Assembly (NCBI GenBank): GCA_951394405.1
Contig: OX596337.1
Location: 3,596,001 to 3,660,000 of the forward strand
Length of the DNA: 64,000 bases
Reading direction: 5' to 3'
Origin: Coprinellus micaceus
Taxonomy: Eukaryota; Basidiomycota; Agaricomycetes; Agaricales; Psathyrellaceae
Each line of letters starts with the position of its first letter. Position 1 is the stretch's first letter. The notes beneath the pieces were generated by a model. The model was not told where the DNA came from. It saw nothing but the letters and a program-made list of their open reading frames with translations, and did no database searches. The position numbers and the translations under genes were made by a program. Shown piece by piece: positions 11,595-21,009 of the stretch.

Positions 11595-13352
11595 TTAGAA
11601 TGTGGTTTTCTTTCCTTGGCCAGGAACAATCGCTGCTGTTTCCCTCTTCGCCAAGGCAAGAGCGGCACCAGGGGTGGGCCTGGCCTTCGGGCCTTTCCTT
11701 GTATCGTTAAACTCCCGTTTCTTCGGTCGATCGCCCCAGGAAGGCTTGTCTTCGCGAGGAGCTGGTGCAGGCGCAGGCTCGTCTACCTCCATGGCACCCT
11801 CAGCGTGAGTGGCACCCCCGTCGTCGTAGGACTGTTTGATTGGCTTAGGACCCCGTGGCTTAAATGGCTTTCCTCGCCCACCGCCTTCACTCCGGTCCTT
11901 CCCACCCTTGGGGGCAGCAGGGACGAGGTGCTTAGCAGCGCCTCTCCGGACAGCATCGATCCCGGCATATTCGACCTTAAGCTCGCGCCCGTTGAAGAAG
12001 TGGTTCTTGATGTTGATAAGCGCCGAGGTAGCGTTGTCAACGCTTGAGAAGTCAACGAAAGCGAATCTAGGGGCAATGTTAGGGGCATACGCAGGGGGAC
12101 GAGAGGATGTTGCTCTTACCCTTTGCATGCACCGCTGTCCTCGAAGGTTCCCATCCGTACTCGGAGTATGAATTCAGGTTTTTTGGAGCCAACTTTCCCG
12201 TTGCCCTTGTCTTCAGTCCCCTCGCCATCTTCCTTCTCGTCGGCGCTCTCATCGCCACTCTCCTCGCCACTTCCCTCCTTCTTCGCCTTGTCCTTCTTCG
12301 CCTCCTTCCCTACAGCCCTCTTGGCCTCCTGTTCGTGGTGCTTCTCGAACAATTCCTTCAGGCTATCGTCTGTCGTCTCGAAGGGGAGGTTGCCGATGAA
12401 GAGAGTTGGTGCTGGGGGTTGTTTTTGTTGCCTCAGAATCTTCTGCGCCGTCTTTGAATGGATCCTGTGGGCGAGGGAGGGGTCCGCCGTCTTGATATCT
12501 GCTCCCGGGGCTGCAGGTCGACCCTCGAAGCTGTCACCTGTGTGTATTCGAGTGTTGTGAGCCGACGGATTGCATAGAGCGAGGGATATCCTAGACTGAC
12601 CATCCTTGATGAGTAGCTTCCTCCCCACCAGGGGCTGCTCTGACAGCGCGATAGCAATAGTCTTTGCTTCTGGGGTAGCGAAATCGACGTACGCGAATCT
12701 AAGATTTTGGGAGAAAGAGTGTATATTGGCATTCCGTCGGAAGGGATAGGGAGTGTACAAGAAGGAACGAGAAGATAGTGGAGTGGACAAACCCTCTATT
12801 TTCCAAAGGCACGTTTGGCCTCGACCTAGGCTTTGTTGGCATATTAATTCTGGTGATTTCTCCACAGTCCCCAAAGAACCTCTTCAAGTCGTCCTGCGTC
12901 GTTTTGAAGCTCATGTTGCCCACCCATACGGAATTCTGGCGAGATTTTGGCTTGTCCTTGTCGGATTTCGCGTCCCTGGCCGTAGTAGCAGAGCCATCTT
13001 CCAGCTTTCGTTTCTTCGATGTGCCTTCAGAGTTGTTGTCTTCAGCGGCCTTCTGCTTGGCGAGTCGTTTTTGCCGACGGCGCTCGGCGTGTGAAATGAC
13101 AGGTTCCTCATTCTCCGGATTTTCGTCCTGTCCTGGGGGTAAGACCTTCGATGCTTTCTTCTTCGTCGACTTCTTGACGGGTTCCTCCTCCGATTCTGAG
13201 CTCGAATCCTCGCTATCGTCTGAACTCTCGGATGATGATTGGGCTTCTTCTTCTTGGTGCTTGCGCTTCTGGGCTCTGGATTTTGGCTGAGGTTCGGGAG
13301 AGGAGTTCCGTGACGGTGAAGGTGAAGAGGACGCAGACGATGAGGAGGACAT
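11595..13352 (-). CDS. NOP13-like nucleolar RNA-binding protein (two RRMs)
   Basis: Four exons, complement(11595..12066, 12120..12537, 12601..12698, 12793..13352), 515 residues. All introns have GT...AG ends and preserve the frame. The N-terminus is a Ser/Glu-rich, Lys-rich low-complexity tail typical of nucleolar proteins. RRM1 begins at 'SVWVGNMSF' and has its RNP1 at 'RGFAYVDF', exactly over intron 1. RRM2 begins at 'TLFIGNLPF' and has RNP1 'KGFAFVDF' over intron 3, with an acidic KE-rich insertion inside it. The C-terminus is Gly/Arg/Lys-rich. This architecture matches yeast Nop13 and relatives, which bind pre-rRNA in the nucleolus. The 63-nt intron at 12538-12600 is a multiple of three without a stop, so retention would insert 21 residues after RRM1 ('LLIKDG'). 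Confidence 0.82.
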
Positions 13353-13891
13353 GGCGGTTGAAGCAAACTTGCTGCAAGCGCTGCTGCCCAAAAAACCAGT
13401 TCTGATCGCTTCTGATCGCAGAAATTCGGCCCGGATTCCCGCCGCCAGTTGGGTTAGGGGCTGCTACTGCTGGGCGCTTGGGCGCTGTCGGGAAACCCTG
13501 CTACCAAGAAGTCTCGAGAAGATAGGATTGCAACCTGATTGGCACCTTGAAGGAGCGTGACGGTGTTAAATACATTACGGAGAATATATAGATCAGTCAA
13601 ATGCCTATGTATTCTAAGTATTGGTGCATGCGGGAGCTTGAATCCAAGAGTATTCAAGGTTCGAGACACGACGAGTCGAAAAAATGGATATGTATGAAAA
13701 ATGAGATTCCGTGAAGTGAGTGTGGTATTGTCTGAATGAGTGTTCGATGATCGTGATGCTTCCAGTCGACTGTAAGGACAGGGGAGGGTGGGGAGAGTGA
13801 TCAAGAAAGAAGAAAGAGAAGAGAAAGATAGTTTTGTTGTACATACAATGCAGCTCGAGTGGTCTGCGCCACCCCCTCATCAATAGATGCT
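13353..13891. other. Intergenic between two minus-strand genes
   Basis: It holds the promoter of the NOP13-like gene and the 3' flank of the coiled-coil gene. No gene or repeat is evident. Confidence 0.4.
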
Positions 13892-16877
13892 TCATGCTCT
13901 CGCACGAATCGACTGCTTCCTGGTCCTGGTCCTGTGTTCGGCATCCGCCAGGACGGCCTTCGGGCCCCTCTTCGCCATCGCGCACAAGAACACGAATATG
14001 ATGACAGCGAACTGCAGCCACAACCACACCTCCAGCAGTACGCTTCCCCATCCACCCCCTGCCTTCTTTGATGAGTCCCCAGCTTTCACAGCGGTCTTCT
14101 TCGATGATGCGACGACATCCGCGGGCGACCTGGGCGACGAAGCCATATTTCGGTGCTTCAGCATCCCGTCGTTCTGATGTAACTGGAGAGCGTTGCCCTC
14201 AGAAAAGTGGGATGTGTGGTTGACCATCGTCTGCTCGTCGTCGTCGTCATCGAAATCGTCCTCTTCATCTTCCTCATAGCCATCATAGTTATCCTTAGCC
14301 TCGTCCTCGGTGGCGTCGTCCCCAGTCTCCTGGATATAATCCGGAGCATCCTCGTAGTCGCTATCAGGGCTCGTCTCCTCCCCTGGATCCTCGACGTCAA
14401 GGCCACTACCGAACTGGTCCACCAACGTGTCCACAACCGTCGCGATCTTCATCGGCACCTTCACCTTTGGAGCAGGTCCGCGCCCAATCCCGCTCGCACT
14501 ACTGGCGTTGCTCCTAAGACTGCTAGAGCTTGTGCTGCCTTTCAGCATGGGCGGCACAAACACAGGGTGTAGACCCAGCCCAACTTCCAGCGATCTGTAT
14601 TCCGTCGGAGGGCTTCCCCAAATCGAGGTCGTCGAGCTCATCGACCCAAACCTTCCGTCCTCCCACCGAGCCTTTCGCGCCCGGATACGGGCTGAAATAG
14701 CCTCGCCGCGAGGCGACTTACTACCCTGGCCCGGGGAGAGTGGGGGCTGGAGACTTTGGGATGATGGAGGTTGGATGAATGTTCGAGACTTCGAGGGAGT
14801 CGGCGGTTGAACGTTCAGATCTGGCTGGGCGAAAGGAAGAGTGCCGGGCATGGATCGGGGCGGCGTGGTAGGTCGCTGAGAAACCATGATGTGCGGGAAG
14901 TCGGTGGCGACAGGTGTCTTATTATCTGTCTTGGACGATGACGACACCGTGGCTAAAAGAGGGGCGGGGAGAGGCAGGGGCACCGGTGATGCTGGTACAG
15001 AGAACTGGCTCAGGTTGGATAAGCTCTGCGACCTGAGATGCCACGCCGCCTTTTGCTGGTCAGAATCCCACCCTTGGTCGGCGAAGGACGAAAAGTGCTG
15101 GAGCTCGCTCTCTAGCGTGAGGCGGGAACCAATGGGAGAGAGTTCGGCGAGGTCGTCATGGAAGTTGAGCGTGGAGGCGAGCCCAGGAGAGTTGATAGCA
15201 CTTCCAACGGAATACGAAGGTCGGTGTCTGGGTTCGTTGAGCCATGAAAAGGGGGCAGGGGGGAGGTCAATGTTCTGGGAGGAGATAGAAGACGCGTCCG
15301 ATGGCTCTCGGACCATTCCATGAACCGACCTCCGCCCCTTCCCGCGCCTGACGCTTTCCCTATCCACGTCCACCCTCCGTCTGAGGCTGCCAAACTTCGA
15401 TGAGGTCGAGACGCCTAGCTCGTCCATATCCATTTGATTGTCCGGTGCGCCGTCGAACTCAATTTGAGGATCGGCGAACGTCTCGTAAACCTTGGTGATG
15501 TGCTCCGTATCCCGCTGAACGGCTTGAAGCTTATTGGTGGTGTCCGCTTGTTGCTGGAGGATACGTGTATTCGTCTCCTCCAACTCTTTCACTTTCTGGA
15601 GGAGTTGAGCCACGACGTCGAAGTCCGGTTTCGACTGGGGCACTGGAGCTACGACAGGGAATGATATGAACTCGCCGTCGTTGCTGGTGAACGAGGAGTC
15701 CGCTTCGCCATCGTCAGCGGAGTCGTAGCCCTGGGGGGATAGAGGGAAGTGTCTGGATGGACCACCAAATGTGGACCCCATTGGTGCGAAATTCCTAACA
15801 GGCCTTTCCCAATCTTCCTCCGCATGGGCACCACGGCGGGGCGTGCCGATGGCAGAGGACGTCGTGGACCGGCGTAGCGCACTGATCTTCCGCTCCCGTT
15901 CCTTCCTCCTTTTCCACGCGTCCTCCACGACCTTGTCAATGCCCTTGTCAAGTCCTTTCGTCTTGGCCTCCAATTCCTCGCTCTTGGCCTGAGTCTTTTC
16001 GAGAGCTTGGCGTAGCATCGAGATCTCCTTCTCAAGGCGGCCGAGTTCTCGACGTCCAGCACGGTCTGCAGAGGTTGACTCCGACTCGAGCTGTTCGAGT
16101 TTGTTCATGAGTTCGGCGTTTTGATCTGCGAGGAGGGATATTTCTGCCGTGGACATGGAGCCATGACGCGCGTGTTTGTACAAAGGTGGGGGCGGAGCGG
16201 GAGAAGGGGAGTCGTGTTCCGTAAAGCTATGGGTTCGCGAAAGGATACGGTTAGGAGAGTCTGGCGCCGCCGGCGAGGCAGCGATAGGGGCGGTCGGCAG
16301 CCGGGCTAGAAGAGCCTCGTGTTTGGTCTTCAAGTCTTTCGCAACCTTGCTGGTCAGACCCATGTCTACGTTTAGGCCGTGTGTTAGTATAACATAGCCC
16401 TCGAAGAACTGAAGTAGAATAGAAAGACTCACCACTCTCTCTCTCTTTGAAGAGCTCTTCCGCTTTGATCAACAGTCCCGTCAATTCCTCCTTGGATTTT
16501 TCAGTCATCCACTCCTCCATCTCCCCGATATTGGGGTTCCCCATGAGCTTGAAAGTGGTCGGGATGGGCGAGCCGAGCAGCGTATCCTCAATCCTCAATT
16601 TCCTTCCGCCCCGTCGTCCTCCTCCAACCTCCAAACCTTCCTCGGACTCAAGCTGGAGTTCGTATCCGGCTCCATACGCAGGCGGCGGGGTCGTCGCCAC
16701 CGGGCTGGCGCTCCCACTCCCCCGTCTTCTGAAGGGAGGATCTTCTCTCGAGTTGATTGCGTCTACGAACGACAGTCGGGACGGCTTGAGGTGTTCCCCG
16801 GTCAAGGAGGATTGCCTCCGCATCTTCGCTGGTGGTCGCGGCCGTGGTCCTGGGGTCAATGAACGTCCGTTAAGCAT
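13892..16877 (-). CDS. Tail-anchored coiled-coil protein, unknown function
   Basis: Two exons, complement(13892..16365, 16433..16877), 972 residues. The intron joins 'KERES' to 'DMGLTSKVAKDLKTKHEALL'. The N-terminal 100 residues are basic and disordered. A helical segment follows ('IGEMEEWMTEKSKEELTGLL'), and a strong coiled coil runs from about residue 240 to 340 ('LADQNAELMNKLEQLESES', then Lys/Glu heptads). The middle is Ser/Pro-rich with several S-P sites, with a shorter coiled coil near 'VAQLLQKVKELEETN'. An Asp/Glu-only stretch precedes one hydrophobic segment ('WLWLQFAVIIFVFLCAMA') about 30 residues from the basic C-terminus. This is a tail-anchor layout, with most of the protein facing the cytosol or nucleoplasm. 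I do not recognise the family. A role as an organelle or nuclear-envelope tether is inference. Confidence 0.75.
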
Positions 16878-17602
16878 CGTAGGTCGCGTAGATGTTCCGG
16901 GTGGTCGATGATGGGTGTTTCTGGGATGTTCGTACGGTGAACTAATAATGCCCTAGTTGGAGCCTGTCCAAGGTTGGCAATGTCCGAGAGTGGTCGTGTC
17001 GTGTCGAATGTTGGAATAATGATCGATGGCGCTGAATACCGTTATCGACTGGAACTTTGGTTACTGGGTGGTTGGTAGCAAAGAGTGCTGCCTCCACGTG
17101 TATAACGAGATTTGAAGTCCAGGTGTTGGCCTCTCGCCTATTGTACACCTGTTTCTTGGTTGGTGCAGGGTTCCTCGGACCTTTGAGAAGAGGGGCCTCG
17201 GTGTCTTTGTGGATTGCTTTTGAGGCTCAAGGTGTCCTCCTGCCTATATTCGGAGTTTACCCAGATCGTATAAGGTATAGGCGGGTATTCGGGGGGAAAG
17301 TTGGCCAGCACGCTTTGCAGGAGGAGGTTACTGGCAGCAGGCAAGAACAAACCAGAATGAAGACCCCATCACTGTTCGTTTCCCCAAACCGGCCCACATC
17401 AGTGCATCAAAACACGGTGGTGGGCGTCGATGGGCCCCTTCGAGCCGAACCACCACCTCAGCTTGTAAAGACCGTAGAACCTGGGCCTGAACCTCAGCAC
17501 ACGGGCCTATATAACCACCTAGTAAGATTATATACGAGCTCGGTCTCATTTGAACGCACCTAACAGACTGCAGGTCGTCTCCTCGAACCGAATTGCGTCC
17601 GC
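16878..17602. other. Intergenic, divergent promoters of the coiled-coil gene and F-box 4
   Basis: One 168-codon frame on the plus strand (17057-17563) has no domain and overlaps the TATA box of the next gene, so it is treated as chance. Confidence 0.45.
17508..17514 (+). promoter_or_regulatory. TATA box of F-box gene 4
   Basis: TATATAA lies about 90 bp upstream of the ATG at 17603. A second AT-rich TATATA follows about 20 bp later. Confidence 0.45.
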
Positions 17603-19372
17603 ATGTCGAAACTTCCTTCCTTCAAGTTGTCAAACGCGACTCGTGTTCTAGTCGACTCTGCAACGGCCTGCAACACTGCCTTATACCAGGAAAAACTAGC
17701 ACAAAGAATCCTCGAATTGAAGACGGAGATTCGAATCCTAGAAGGCTGCCACAACTCGGTCACACCCATTTGTCGCCTCCCACCCGAAATCCTGTCCAAC
17801 ATTTTCGTGAAACTGTGGGGATCCTTCAAAAAGCCCACCCAGTGGCAGTTCCAGACAAAATGGATTCGCGTCTCCCATGTCTGCGCCCATTGGAGATCTG
17901 TCGCACTGGAGTGTGTTAGCCTCTGGACCCGCCTCCATTTCACCGTGCCAGCATTCGTAGAACTGACTCTACGTCGAGCTGGCAAAGCTCCACTAGACGT
18001 ATGCTTCCCCTACGAAGATCCGAATGAATTCAAAGACATCCTCGAACAGGTGCTCTCGCGTCCCGATTCCCTCCGCTCAGTCGAGCTAGGATTCGACAGA
18101 TTTCAGACATTCGATGGATACAATTTGGCAGGCGATTACAGAATCCCAACCCTCCCCAGCGCCTCAGTCATGGCCAAATGGACTCATGCGCCGCTGCTCA
18201 ATGAACTCGTCTTGATCGGCGGCACCCCTAGCCAGGATACCTTCCCGGAGACCTTTTTGCGACCAGGTCCACCATCCCTCCAACACCTTGACCTCCGATA
18301 TGTCGGGCTGCGCTGGAACTTGGTGCCCCTTGGCCGCCACCTCAGGACCCTCCGCCTTAGCCAAAAATCAGGAGATGGACACCATCGACCCCTGGTTGCA
18401 GAATTTGTCGACTCCATCAAAGGGATGCCACATTTGGAGCACCTTGAGCTTGAAGAATACGCCCCGCGCCAATTACTTAAATCAGAACCCCCGGTTAGAA
18501 CCCGGCTTTCATTCCCTGCCCTCCGCCGCCTGGAAATTACGGACTCGGCGCCGTATCTCTCTTCGTTCTTCCGCACAATCGAGATTCCAAACGCTGCCAC
18601 TACTATGGTGAAGTTTGCCAGCAGGGAGTGGAGATATGGAGAGGCGACAAACAGGGCGACTTCCCAGACCCTTGCGATTGTCAAGCTAGCTTTCCGAAAA
18701 GATAGCAAAATCCACGCAGGTGTGCCTGGCCTTCGATTGACTAAAGGCACAGGGGTGCGCCCGAACCGCTTCCATATCCACTTTGAGGATGGGGATCTTC
18801 TAGGACATTGCGGCCTGCCTGCTCTCACCATTCTACTCAGAACGGTCACTGTAGAGCAGAGCCTTGACCTCGTCGACTCGCAATTACATCTATCCACAGT
18901 CCATTGTCTGCATTTATCATTCCGTCCGTCTTCTGAATGGGCTGCCATGAGCTGGCTCGAGCGCCTTCTCCACGTCCACACACTCATACTTGGATACGAG
19001 GACCTGCAGAACTTTATCAAATTCTACCTAAACGATCCACCATCGCACGGCGCAACAATCCAGCCACCTCGCAGCAGCCGATCGACGGGACATGCAAAAG
19101 GCACCATTCCGCCTTATCCCTTTCCAGCGCTTTCGACCTTGATATGCCGGGACGTGACCTCCACGAGCTCCCGGAGTCAGGGTGGTCCCGATTTCATTGA
19201 ACCCCTTGTCAAATTTTTGCAGGCACGGTCCCTGGGCGGCCATCCTTTGGCGGAGCTTCGTATCGATTCGTGCGTTGTCGAGATTAGGCCCTCCGATATC
19301 CAACTGTTGGGCAACCTCGTACCGGATTTGAAGCTGGTCGTAGACAACTGTTTCGAACCCGCTCCTGCCTAG
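17603..19372 (+). CDS. F-box protein 4 (subfamily B), intact
   Basis: Intronless, 589 residues. It opens with the subfamily B signature 'SNATRVLVDSATACN', then a coiled coil ('LAQRILELKTEIRILEGCHN') leading into the F-box ('CRLPPEILSNIFVKLWG', 'WIRVSHVCAHWRSVALEC'). The rest is leucine-rich ('LQHLDLRYVGLRW', 'HLEHLELEEYAP'). Its closest relative in the window is the gene at 33818, about 14 kb away, with the same N-terminal signature, the same 'YVGLRW/CVGLHW' repeat and the same 'ALSTLICR(D/N)V' motif near the C-terminus. It is convergent with the disrupted F-box gene that ends at 20295. Confidence 0.88.
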   Translation: MSKLPSFKLSNATRVLVDSATACNTALYQEKLAQRILELKTEIRILEGCHNSVTPICRLPPEILSNIFVKLWGSFKKPTQWQFQTKWIRVSHVCAHWRSVALECVSLWTRLHFTVPAFVELTLRRAGKAPLDVCFPYEDPNEFKDILEQVLSRPDSLRSVELGFDRFQTFDGYNLAGDYRIPTLPSASVMAKWTHAPLLNELVLIGGTPSQDTFPETFLRPGPPSLQHLDLRYVGLRWNLVPLGRHLRTLRLSQKSGDGHHRPLVAEFVDSIKGMPHLEHLELEEYAPRQLLKSEPPVRTRLSFPALRRLEITDSAPYLSSFFRTIEIPNAATTMVKFASREWRYGEATNRATSQTLAIVKLAFRKDSKIHAGVPGLRLTKGTGVRPNRFHIHFEDGDLLGHCGLPALTILLRTVTVEQSLDLVDSQLHLSTVHCLHLSFRPSSEWAAMSWLERLLHVHTLILGYEDLQNFIKFYLNDPPSHGATIQPPRSSRSTGHAKGTIPPYPFPALSTLICRDVTSTSSRSQGGPDFIEPLVKFLQARSLGGHPLAELRIDSCVVEIRPSDIQLLGNLVPDLKLVVDNCFEPAPA

Positions 19373-20294
19373 GACTCGCAATTGAATCCGACAATGATGA
19401 CTCGGACGATTAAAGTTATATCGTACACCACCTTGTCACCAATACTCACTGCATATGCCAATTTCCCTTTGTAACGTTGTAGTCACAATCCGACTTTTGA
19501 CACTCATATATGTCCGTGTCATAGCCATAATCCCTCCTTCGTATCTACCCATTCTGGTTTCCGCTTCTTTTCTTTTCTTCCTTGACTCTCTGTATCCCTG
19601 TACCCTCATAACCGTATCCTCTGCTTCTTACTTCCCCTCCTCCTCCTCCTCCTCCTCCTCCTCTGTCGATTGTCAACTGTCATGTATAATTATACATCTG
19701 CACTTTCTCCTCATCTTCGTCGCCCAGTGTGGACGTTGTATGTTAACATCGATAATCAGCGATAATCGTTATGTCGCGGGTTGGATGCTACTGATGCTAC
19801 AAATCCCCGGACAATACAGTCCATGAGGACTGATCAATTGACGTCAATTCCATGTGCGGATGATAATTAATTGATCTAGTTAAGCGCCCGTCGTTAGTGA
19901 TTAGGATTCCGGCCATAGGTTAAGCGCCCATTGTCAGAGTTCTGAAGTCAAACATGGGTAGATATTGGGCAAGGTGGGGGGAGCTAGTGTGGGATGTGGG
20001 ACTCCTGCGAGAGACTTTCTGTATTCCGCATCGGCATATATAACTCGGTCGTCACCGTTCGGACTCGCCATCTGTAAGGACCAGACAACACTCAGCGGAC
20101 TCGACGAGCGAGAGAAGAAGACGAAAATAGCTGTATGATTCGGGTCGGGACGAAACACATACTACAGGGGGGAGTCTGTATCCCGCGGTGTACCAAACAA
20201 TTAAAAGGTGAAGGAAGTGTGCATAGCAAGGTACCCCCCACCCCTCGTCAGGGAGCCTGTAAGCTGCCAAGCATCTGGCCGTTAAGCCAAGTGC
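19373..20294. other. Intergenic between convergent F-box genes
   Basis: It holds the 3' flanks of two convergent genes, a (TCC)n microsatellite at 19636 and two copies of TAAGCGCCC 40 bp apart (19881 and 19921). No gene is evident. Confidence 0.5.
19636..19663 (+). repeat. (TCC)n microsatellite
   Basis: About nine tandem CCT/TCC triplets lie in a pyrimidine-rich stretch downstream of F-box gene 4. Confidence 0.8.
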
Positions 20295-20478
20295 TCACTC
20301 TGTGTCACTGTCTTCATCCCAATCATCCCATATAACGGTAACACCGGGGTTGCCCTCTCGGAGGCGCTCTACTTCGGCCGCCTCAATCTCAGAACCTGCG
20401 AAACGGAGCTCGGAGATGGGACAGGAAGAGAACCTGCGACGCCCTGCAATCGTAGTAAATTCGTTCACAAATTGACCG

Positions 20479-20483
20479 AAAGT
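20479..20483. repeat. Target-site duplication AAAGT (left)
   Basis: The five bases before the left LTR, AAAGT, are repeated directly after the right LTR at 25952-25956. A 5-bp duplication is normal for Ty3/gypsy integrases. Confidence 0.92.
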
Positions 20484-20717
20484 TGTAAGGATGGCCTAGG
20501 CCACCTTACGACTGGACGCGCGCCTAATGGACGCGCGACCATCAACACGTGCAAACGAATATTATAGAACGATTCCCCCACCTTCGTTGCTCTATCGCTA
20601 ACGATACGCAACGAAGGTGGGTACACTTATTTACATTCATGTATCGATCGCTAACGATACGCAACGAAGAGATACCATTGTCTTGTCATTGACCGAGTGA
20701 GGCTAGCCGGCCTTTCA
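20484..20717 (+). repeat. 5' LTR (234 bp)
   Basis: Begins TGTAAGG and ends CTTTCA. Its first 27 bases fold on themselves (GTAAGG...CCTTAC around GGCCTAGGCC). At 20577-20621 a long hairpin is possible: CCCACCTTCGTTGC pairs with GCAACGAAGGTGGG, with an inner TATCG/CGATA stem around a CTAA loop. The block GATCGCTAACGATACGCAAC then recurs about 25 bp later, so the inner stem occurs twice. Confidence 0.95.
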
Positions 20718-21009
20718 CTTTTTTTTTGACACCGACAAACTGTCTCGCCGCACACCGTCCACACCGAACCCCCTTATCACCCGAAGAGAATCAAGAAGGA
20801 GGGCTGCCGTAACCCCTCCCCTTGCCACTCTCACCACTCTCGTCAAACCGCCCCCACAGTCACCGTCACCGACATCACCGTCCGTCTCACCGCCACTGTC
20901 ACCCACAACCAGCGACGATTCCTTATCGGATCGATCAGATCACCTCGATCCCCCTCAACAGCCACTTGCTTGGACCCTACCCAGGCCACCTGCTCGGATC
21001 GACTCTGCT

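Noticed and set aside
12778..13290. 170-codon plus-strand frame
   Set aside because: Antisense to the low-complexity Ser/Glu/Lys exon of the NOP13-like gene, which produces long open antisense frames.
17057..17563. 168-codon plus-strand frame before F-box gene 4
   Set aside because: No domain, unusual composition, and it covers the TATA box of the next gene.
18184..19020. 278-codon minus-strand frame
   Set aside because: Fully antisense to the F-box gene at 17603, whose protein is clearly conserved. It is an Arg/Ser-rich shadow.
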